Below are positions 6,355 to 11,361 of a stretch of 12,621 nt of DNA, piece by piece; within the stretch, counting starts at the first letter, position 1, and every line of letters begins with the position of its first letter. The notes beneath the pieces are model-generated. The model did not search any database. It saw only the letters and a program-made list of their open reading frames with translations, and had not been told where the DNA came from. A program made the translations under genes and the position numbers. Location: positions 1 through 12,621 of the forward strand of contig JBPBQX010000123.1 of the NCBI GenBank assembly GCA_050955025.1. Reading direction: 5' to 3'. Origin of the DNA: CAXSEF01 sp050955025. Lineage in GTDB: Bacteria; Pseudomonadota; Alphaproteobacteria; Acetobacterales; Acetobacteraceae.

Positions 6355-7298
6355 GGCGCGGTGTTCCTGGGGGGCGCGGCTCCGGGGTCGCCGAGGGGGA
6401 TCGCGTAGGCGCCGAGCACGACCGGGCCGTGGCGGGAGTCGCCCAGCGCCTGCAGGGGGGCGGCGGACAGGCGGGGGTCGTCGTCGGCGAGGAAACCCTC
6501 GACCTCGACCAGAGCGCGGGAGGCGGGGGAGCCGGGGTCGCGGCGCAGGAGCACGCGCCCGGGCGTGAGGCCGGCGGCGGCGAGGGCGGCGAGCAGGCGG
6601 GTGCGGCTGCCTTCGGGGGCCAGCTCCAGGCCGAGCAGGGTGCGGTCGGCGCCGCTCGGGTCGGGGGGGACGCCGGCGACGACGAGGGCCTGGGCCGCGG
6701 GGGCGCCCTCGGGGCGGGGCGACCAGATCGGCAGGCGGGCGACGACGTGCAGGCGGGGGACGGCGCCGGGGCCGTTGCGGTTAAGGAGGCCGGTCCACCA
6801 GGCGGCGGACATGGCCTCGCCCTCGTGGGGCAGGGGGAGCACGGCGACGCTCGCAGTGCCGGCGCGGACCTCGCCGATCGCCTGGCCGACGCTGCCCCAG
6901 GCGCGCAGGCGGCACAGGGCGCCGAACTGTTCGCGCGCGGTGGCGGCGAGTGCGGCGTCGCCCTCGGCCTGGCCGACGGCGACGGAGAAGGGGGCCTGCA
7001 TGGCGATGGTGCCGGAGAGGAGCTCGAGCCAGACGCGGACCACGGAGGCGGGCGGGTAGGCGCCGTCGTGGCGGGCGAGGAGGCGACGCAGGATCTCCGC
7101 CTGGCGGCCCATGCGGAGCTTGAGCGTGCCCTTGGCGGCGCTGGCGCCGATGCGGGCGACGACGGCGGCACGGCTGCGAAGGGTGTCGTGCAGGACGTCG
7201 TCGAGGCGGTCGAGCTCGGCGCGCAGGCGCGCGAGCTCCTCGGCCGGATCAAGGCTCGCGGGGGATTGATCGATCTGCGGGTGCGGGAGGCTCGACAT
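6351..7298 (-). CDS. Chorismate mutase (AroQ type) with degenerate prephenate-dehydratase-like and ACT-like regions
   Basis: First gene of the operon, 315 residues. Residues 19-102 form an all-helical AroQ-type chorismate mutase domain (LRAELDRLDDVLHDTLRSR; the RMGRQAEILRRLL block at 62-74), which would turn chorismate into prephenate. About residues 104-210 resemble a decayed prephenate dehydratase: VRAGTASVAVLPLPHEGE at 145-161 matches the position of the dehydratase V(P)IENS segment, but the ENS and later TRF catalytic motifs are missing. About 218-302 resemble the regulatory ACT domain that ends P-proteins (DRTLLGLELAPEG... VEVEGFLADDDPRL... VLGAYAIP), with the Phe-binding GAL and ESRP motifs replaced. 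I chose ATG 7298, 18 bases after the predicted transcription start; an in-frame ATG at 7367 lies upstream of that promoter. Overlaps hisC by ATGA. Mutase function is likely but some active-site positions differ from the norm. Confidence 0.85.
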   Translation of the reverse strand: MSSLPHPQIDQSPASLDPAEELARLRAELDRLDDVLHDTLRSRAAVVARIGASAAKGTLKLRMGRQAEILRRLLARHDGAYPPASVVRVWLELLSGTIAMQAPFSVAVGQAEGDAALAATAREQFGALCRLRAWGSVGQAIGEVRAGTASVAVLPLPHEGEAMSAAWWTGLLNRNGPGAVPRLHVVARLPIWSPRPEGAPAAQALVVAGVPPDPSGADRTLLGLELAPEGSRTRLLAALAAAGLTPGRVLLRRDPGSPASRALVEVEGFLADDDPRLSAAPLQALGDSRHGPVVLGAYAIPLGDPGAAPPRNTAP

Positions 7299-7322
7299 CG
7301 CTGGTCCACCGGGCGGGGGGCA

Positions 7323-7351
7323 CTGATAGCGGATGCCGGGGGGGCTGAGAA
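7323..7351 (-). promoter_or_regulatory. Probable promoter of the chorismate mutase-hisC-tyrC-DUF188 operon
   Basis: On the minus strand: -35 TTCTCA (7351-7346), 17-base spacer, -10 TATCAG (7328-7323), each matching 4 of 6 consensus bases. The expected start near 7316 gives a short leader to ATG 7298 with a GGTGGA ribosome-binding-like sequence. It lies just outside the edge of repeat copy C. Confidence 0.5.
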
Positions 7352-7358
7352 CCCTGGG

Positions 7359-7490
7359 AGGAAGCAAGGCCGGGCTCTGCCCGGACCCGCAAAGGGCCGT
7401 GGGGCCCTTTGATCCCTTGACTTAAGGGAGGCGTTCCAAGGGCGCAGCCTTTGGCGGAGCTCGAGGCGGAGCCTCGACCTTGCCTTGCTT
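7359..7490 (+). repeat. Multi-hairpin intergenic repeat, copy C (between divergent operons)
   Basis: The most complete copy. H1 CCGGGC-TCT-GCCCGG (7370-7384), H2 AAAGGGCC-GTGG-GGCCCTTT (7391-7410), H3 CCCTT-GACTT-AAGGG (7414-7428), H4 CCAAGGGC-GCA-GCCTTTGG (7436-7454), H5 TCGAGGC-GGA-GCCTCGA (7461-7477). Ends are imperfect inverted repeats (GGAAGCAAGG on the left, CCTTGCCTTGCTT on the right). Unlike the other copies it sits upstream of genes, filling the space between the aromatic and methionine operons. Confidence 0.87.
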
Positions 7491-7494
7491 GCGG

Positions 7495-7523
7495 TTGCGT
7501 GGCCCGGGCGCGGGTTCCATACA
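7495..7523 (+). promoter_or_regulatory. Possible promoter of metX, implying a near-leaderless transcript
   Basis: TTGCGT (7495-7500), 17-base spacer, CATACA (7518-7523; 3 of 6 to the -10 consensus). The start point would fall at or next to the metX ATG at 7530. Only 40 bases separate repeat copy C from that ATG, and no Shine-Dalgarno sequence is visible, which fits a leaderless or nearly leaderless mRNA. Confidence 0.35.
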
Positions 7524-7529
7524 GCCGGC

Positions 7530-8714
7530 ATGGACCAGACCGTGGCACCCCCGGAGCCGCTGCCGGACGTCGAGCACAGCCACGTGCGGTTCGACGACGG
7601 CCTGACCCTGGAGTGCGGGGTGCACCTGCCCGAGCTGGTGGTGGCGTTCCGGACGTATGGCACGCTCAATGCGGCGCGCACGAACGCGATCCTGGTGTGC
7701 CACGCGCTGACCGGGGACCAGTACGTGGCCGAGCCGCATCCGGTGACGGGGCGGCCGGGGTGGTGGGGGGCGCTGGTCGGGCCGGGGCTGCCGATCGACA
7801 CGGACCGCTTCTTCGTGGTGTGCGCCAATGTGCTGGGCGGGTGCATGGGGTCGACGGGGCCGCGGTCGGCGCGCAGCGGGGGCGAGGCTGCGTGGGGGAC
7901 GGAGTTCCCGACGGTGACGATGCGCGACATGGTGCGCGCGCAGCGGCGGCTGGTCGGGCATCTGGGGATCGGACGGCTGTTCGCGGTGATCGGCGGGTCG
8001 ATGGGCGGGATGCAGGTTCTGGAATGGGCGGCGACGTTCCCGGAGCTGGTGTTCGCCGCGGTGCCGATCGCGACGGCGACGTTCCACTCGGCGCAGAACA
8101 TCGCGTTCAACGAGGTCAGCCGGCAGGCGATCTTCGCGGACCCGGACTGGCAGGGGGGGCGGTATCGCGACCATGGGCGCATTCCGGCGCGCGGGCTCGC
8201 GGTGGCGCGGATGATGGCGCACATCACGTACCTGTCGGAGGAGGCGCTGAGCCGCAAGTTCGGGCGCAGGCTGCAGGAGGCGGCGCCGGTGGCGGGGCCG
8301 TCGCGGGGGGGCGAGACGCCGCTCGGGCCGCTGAGCGACATGTTCGAGGTGGAGAGCTACCTGCGCCACCAGGGGAGCAGCTTCGTGCGCAGGTTCGATG
8401 CGAACTCGTATCTGACCATCACGCGGGCGATGGACTACTTCGACCTGGCGGCGGAGCACGACGGGGATCTGTCGCGCGCGTTCGCGGGGAGCCCGACGCG
8501 GTTCTGCGTGGTGTGCTTCTCGTCGGACTGGCTGTTCCCGACGGCGCAGTCGCGCGACCTGGCGCGGGCGCTGAACCGGGCGGCGGCCAACGTCAGCTTC
8601 GTCGAGATCGAGAGCGACAAGGGGCACGACGCGTTCCTGCTCGACGAGCCGGACTTCCACCGGACGGTGGCGGGGTTCCTGGCGGGGGCGGCGGAACGCT
8701 CGGGGCTGGCGTGA
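7530..8714 (+). CDS. metX: Homoserine O-acyltransferase MetX
   Basis: Transfers an acetyl (or in some members succinyl) group from CoA to homoserine, the first committed step of methionine synthesis, in the cytosol. The 394-residue alpha/beta hydrolase shows all family marks: LVCHALTGDQYV at 55-66, FFVVCANVLGGCMGSTGP at 94-111, the nucleophile elbow VIGGSMGGMQ at 153-162 (S157), D333 in SSDWLFP and H366 in KGHDAFLLDEP. MetX sequences cannot be assigned to acetyl- or succinyl-CoA use by family alone, so 'acetyltransferase' is only the default name. ATG 7530 fits the usual N-terminal length; there is no ribosome binding site in front of it, while upstream TTG 7485 lies in the repeat. metW follows after 28 bases. 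Confidence 0.94.
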   Translation: MDQTVAPPEPLPDVEHSHVRFDDGLTLECGVHLPELVVAFRTYGTLNAARTNAILVCHALTGDQYVAEPHPVTGRPGWWGALVGPGLPIDTDRFFVVCANVLGGCMGSTGPRSARSGGEAAWGTEFPTVTMRDMVRAQRRLVGHLGIGRLFAVIGGSMGGMQVLEWAATFPELVFAAVPIATATFHSAQNIAFNEVSRQAIFADPDWQGGRYRDHGRIPARGLAVARMMAHITYLSEEALSRKFGRRLQEAAPVAGPSRGGETPLGPLSDMFEVESYLRHQGSSFVRRFDANSYLTITRAMDYFDLAAEHDGDLSRAFAGSPTRFCVVCFSSDWLFPTAQSRDLARALNRAAANVSFVEIESDKGHDAFLLDEPDFHRTVAGFLAGAAERSGLA

Positions 8715-8742
8715 CCGGGGCTGGCGTGGGCGGGCGGCTTTC

Positions 8743-9399
8743 GTGAGCAGGGCGGGCGATGCGGGGCCGGTGCAGTTCGTCGCCAAGAACATGCGGGTCG
8801 ATCTGCGGCTGATCGCGGAGCTGATCGCGCCGGGGACGCGGGTGCTCGACATCGGTAGCGGCGACGGGTCGCTGATCGACCTGCTGTTCCGCGACCGCGG
8901 GTGCGACGCGCGGGGCATCGAGATCGACATGGCGGAGGTGACGCGCTCGGTCGCGCACGGGCTGCCGGTGATGCAGGGCGACGCGGACAACGACCTCGCG
9001 CACTATCCGGACGCGGCGTTCGACTACGTGGTGCTATCGCGCACGCTGCAGGCGGTGGAGAAGCCGCGCGAGGTGCTGCGCCAGATGCTGCGCATCGGCA
9101 CGCGGGCGGTGGTGAGCTTTCCCAACTTCGGGCACTGGCAGGTGAGATGGCAGCTCGCCAGCACCGGGCGGATGCCGATGACGGCGGGGTGGGACCGGGC
9201 GTGGTACGAGACGCCGAACATCCATCCGTGCACGATCGCGGACTTCTTCGCGCTGTGCGCGCAGGAAGGGTACGCGGTCGAGCAGTGGCTGGCGGCGGAC
9301 GAGGGGGGGCGGCGCGCGCCCTGGCGGCGGTCGGTGTGGCTCGCCAACCTGTTCGGGGAGCAGGCGCTGTTCGTGCTGCGGCGGGCGGGCGAGGACTGA
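8743..9399 (+). CDS. metW: Methionine biosynthesis protein MetW
   Basis: A class I methyltransferase-fold protein of 218 residues, the usual partner encoded next to metX in proteobacteria; MetW has been reported to bind and activate MetX. The SAM-site motif is VLDIGSGDGSL at 34-44, with acidic strand-2 end IEID at 59-62, QGDAD at 78-82 and the family block VVSFPNFGHWQVRWQL at 123-138. I took GTG 8743, the first start after metX; many MetW proteins begin at the equivalent of MRVDLRLIAELI, here ATG 8791, so the first 16 residues are uncertain. Neither start has a strong ribosome binding site, which suggests coupling to metX. Repeat copy D begins directly after its TGA. Confidence 0.92.
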   Translation: MSRAGDAGPVQFVAKNMRVDLRLIAELIAPGTRVLDIGSGDGSLIDLLFRDRGCDARGIEIDMAEVTRSVAHGLPVMQGDADNDLAHYPDAAFDYVVLSRTLQAVEKPREVLRQMLRIGTRAVVSFPNFGHWQVRWQLASTGRMPMTAGWDRAWYETPNIHPCTIADFFALCAQEGYAVEQWLAADEGGRRAPWRRSVWLANLFGEQALFVLRRAGED

Positions 9400-9526
9400 A
9401 GGAAGCAAGGTTGAGGCGCTGCCTCAAACTCCGCCAAAGGCTGCGCCCTTGGAACGCGTCCCTTAGGGAAGGCCAGTCCAGGGCGGCTCGCCCTGGCGGG
9501 TCTGGGCAGGGTCCAGGCTTGCCTTC
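9400..9526 (-). repeat. Multi-hairpin intergenic repeat, copy D (inverted, diverged)
   Basis: Same element in opposite orientation, starting one base after the metW stop with GGAAGCAAGG and ending in GGCTTGCCTTCC. On the + strand: H5 TTGAGGC-GCT-GCCTCAA (9411-9427), H4 CCAAAGGC-TGC-GCCCTTGG (9434-9452), a short remnant of H3 around 9459-9470, and H2 CCAGGGCG-GCT-CGCCCTGG (9478-9496). H2 has a different sequence from copies A-C yet is still a perfect 8-bp stem. H1 is weak. The stems may end metXW transcription. Confidence 0.82.
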
Positions 9527-9578
9527 CGGCAACCGCATGGCGGCGGGTCCGTTCTGGCTGACGGCACAGGAGGGATGC

Positions 9579-9920
9579 ATGTCCGATCTGGTGGATGGCG
9601 GCGACGATGCGGGCGCGGAGAAGCACGGGCAGGCGCGCTCGCTGGTGGAAGCGGCGTTGCGGGCGCGGCGCGAGGGCGAGGATGACCGGGCGGATCTGCT
9701 GATGGAGCAGGCGCGGCGGACGGATCCGCAGGCGGTCGAGGACGTGCTGATGGAGGTCGGGCCGGGCGAGCTGTCGCCGGACGGGGCCGGGCTGGCGGAT
9801 GAGGCGGGAAACGACCGGGAGATCGAGCTGATGAGCCGGCAGGTCGAGCCGGGGTCGGACGCGCCGTCGCGGGCCGGGATCACCGGGTCGGGCAGCGGGG
9901 CGGACGGGCAGGGAGAGTAG
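9579..9920 (+). CDS. Hypothetical small acidic protein (113 aa)
   Basis: Not a family I recognise. ATG 9579 has AGGAGG 5 bases upstream, a strong ribosome binding site. The product is hydrophilic and acidic (SDLVDGGDDAGAE start; many Asp and Glu), with one probable helical segment at about residues 17-60 (SLVEAALRARREGEDDRADL, then LMEQARR...VEDVLMEV) and a Gly/Ser/Asp-rich, probably disordered tail from about residue 65. There is no signal peptide, membrane span or catalytic motif. It follows metW on the same strand but is separated by repeat copy D, so co-transcription is uncertain. An out-of-frame ATG lies four bases before the start. Clean coding composition and the good ribosome binding site support it being real. 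Confidence 0.68.
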   Translation: MSDLVDGGDDAGAEKHGQARSLVEAALRARREGEDDRADLLMEQARRTDPQAVEDVLMEVGPGELSPDGAGLADEAGNDREIELMSRQVEPGSDAPSRAGITGSGSGADGQGE

Positions 9921-10007
9921 GCCGCGGGTCAGGCGGCGCCGCTGCGGAGGCACCTCGCAGGGGCGACCGCTGGCCCTGGCGGCCCGTCAAGACGGTGAAG
10001 CGCCCTT

Positions 10008-10028
10008 TTCTCGAACGGGCTTCGAGAA
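10008..10028. repeat. Perfect inverted repeat / possible terminator
   Basis: TTCTCGAA-CGGGC-TTCGAGAA, an 8-bp stem with a 5-base loop, 88 bases after the small acidic protein gene and about 120 bases beyond the 3' end of the acyltransferase pair. It may work as a terminator for the + transcript (a pyrimidine-rich stretch follows) or be a protein-binding dyad; there is no clean T-tract. Confidence 0.55.
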
Positions 10029-10151
10029 CGTGTCTTCTTCGGCGTTTACACGAGGTATTCGACTCGGCTTCATGAGGAAAGCTCTTTGGCTCTTTCTTTC
10101 AGGGAAGAACACGCTTTCTTCTCTTGTCTTTGAGCAGTTTAGACCAGGGTT
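10021..10151. other. AT-rich intergenic island
   Basis: Bases 10021-10140 are 55/120 G+C (about 46%), far below the surrounding genes. The + strand is pyrimidine-rich in patches (CTCTTTGGCTCTTTCTTTC, GCTTTCTTCTCTTGTCTTTG). A short + reading frame crosses it but has no ribosome binding site and runs into the antisense of the next gene, so I do not call it. The CTTT-rich pattern recalls degenerate dispersed repeats that I associate with Acetobacteraceae genomes; this is memory, not a match. Confidence 0.5.
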
Positions 10152-11306
10152 TCAGGGAAGCAGGAGCACGTCGTCGTCACTCGTCTTGCCGTGTTCCGCG
10201 TCGGCAAGGTCGCGCATCAGCTGGTCGGCGACGGGCACGCGGTAGTGGATCGGGTCCCAGTAGTTGGCGCGGTCGCGAGTGATCGGGCTGGGGATCATGA
10301 AGTCGACGACGGTGACGTTGGGGACCGCGGCCAGGTCGCGGACGACGGCCTGCTTGCAGGCGGTCCATTTTTGCGCGGTGACGGTGCCGGCCAGGCCCTG
10401 CTGTTCGAGGCTGTCGGGGGTGAAGAACAGGAGCTTGCGGGTGGTGGGCGGCAGCAGGCGCAGGGCGGGGGCGAGCAGGGCGATCGTGCGCTGCGGCGGG
10501 GCTGGCGTGGGGACAGGGTCGGTGGAGGGGTAGCCCCAGGCGGCGAAGGCGGCGTCGACGCGGGCGGGGTCGTAGGCGGCATCGGCGGGCAGGAAGTTGG
10601 TGTAGCCGTCGAGGCCGTAGCGGCGCTTCTTCAGGCCGAGCATGGTCCACAGCTCGCTGGCGGATTCCTGCACGGCGTAGAGGTTGAACATCCGGCCGTA
10701 GCCGGGCCAGCGAGAAGGCTCGTACATCCAGTCGGGGAAGGGGCGGGCGTTGCGCTCGATCGTCTCGCCGAGTCGGCACCAGCTGTCGTCGAGGCCGACG
10801 AGCACGGTGGCGGGGCGGGTGTGGGTGCGGGCGAACACCTCCAGCAGGCGGACCTGTTCCCAGGCGGTGGCGCTGTTCATCGCGAGGTTGGCGAAGCGGC
10901 CGCCCAGCGTGGCGTCGAGCACGGTGGGGCGCAGCAGGCGGCTGGTGGATGTGCCGAGCACCACGGAGTCGAAGCGGGGCGAGCGGGCGAGAGCGGGGAA
11001 GGTGAAGCGGGCGTTGGTGGTCACCGGCACGCGCGGCAGGGCGGGCGCGCCTGGCAGGGCATCCCAGGGGTCGATGGTGACGATCGCGCCGTAGAGCAGG
11101 GCGGCCATCGCCAGGGTCGCGAGGCCGAGCACGCGCAGGAAACGGCGCCAGCGCGCGGCGTCGGCGGCCGAGGTGAGCAGGGTCGGGCCGGCCGCGAAGC
11201 CGTCGGCGCGGTGGGGCGGGCGGGTCGTGGGCGCGGCGCCGCGCCCGCTGCCGCGGCTTCCGCCCGATCCGGGGCCGAAGCCGGTGCCGGAGCGGAGCCT
11301 GGCCAT
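10152..11306 (-). CDS. Membrane-anchored SGNH-like protein, putative O-acetyltransferase partner of MBOAT
   Basis: 384 residues from ATG 11306. A Gly/Arg/Pro-rich cytoplasmic start is followed by one membrane span (about residues 57-78, VLGLATLAMAALLYGAIVTI) and a large periplasmic domain. That domain has SGNH-hydrolase-like features: VVLGTSTSR at 115-123 (S120 candidate nucleophile), FANLAMNSATAWEQVRLLE (about 138-156), TVLVGLDDSW (about 167-176) and the closing DPIHYR at 351-356 (D351 and H354 as the DxxH pair). This is the layout of AlgJ/AlgX- or DltD-like partners, which receive the acyl group exported by an MBOAT protein and place it on a polysaccharide; the role here is inferred from pairing. 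The start is uncertain: ATG 11387 would overlap the MBOAT gene by 26 bases and add 27 Pro/Arg-rich residues; neither start has a ribosome binding site. Confidence 0.8.
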   Translation of the reverse strand: MARLRSGTGFGPGSGGSRGSGRGAAPTTRPPHRADGFAAGPTLLTSAADAARWRRFLRVLGLATLAMAALLYGAIVTIDPWDALPGAPALPRVPVTTNARFTFPALARSPRFDSVVLGTSTSRLLRPTVLDATLGGRFANLAMNSATAWEQVRLLEVFARTHTRPATVLVGLDDSWCRLGETIERNARPFPDWMYEPSRWPGYGRMFNLYAVQESASELWTMLGLKKRRYGLDGYTNFLPADAAYDPARVDAAFAAWGYPSTDPVPTPAPPQRTIALLAPALRLLPPTTRKLLFFTPDSLEQQGLAGTVTAQKWTACKQAVVRDLAAVPNVTVVDFMIPSPITRDRANYWDPIHYRVPVADQLMRDLADAEHGKTSDDDVLLLP

Positions 11307-11361
11307 GGCGGAGGGCGCCGGGGTCGTGCGGGCGGGCGGGGGCTTGCGGCCCGGCGGGCGC

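Noticed and set aside
7299..7367. Upstream ATG at 7367 as start of the chorismate mutase gene
   Set aside because: It lies beyond the predicted promoter and in the edge of the repeat, and the added residues are Pro-rich with no family match.
7359..7529. SAM-II type riboswitch upstream of metX
   Set aside because: The leader consists of the dispersed repeat plus 40 bases, and I see no SAM-II-like pseudoknot sequence; the hairpins present are shared with non-methionine loci.
5879..8341. Very long open frames antisense to or overlapping hisC, the mutase and metX, including one of about 820 codons
   Set aside because: They are Arg/Pro/Ala-rich translations without domain motifs, in other frames of genes with clear family motifs; stop codons are rare by chance at this GC content.
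10030..10245. 71-codon frame through the AT-rich island
   Set aside because: No ribosome binding site; its second half is antisense to the SGNH-like gene. It probably reflects translated repeat-like DNA.
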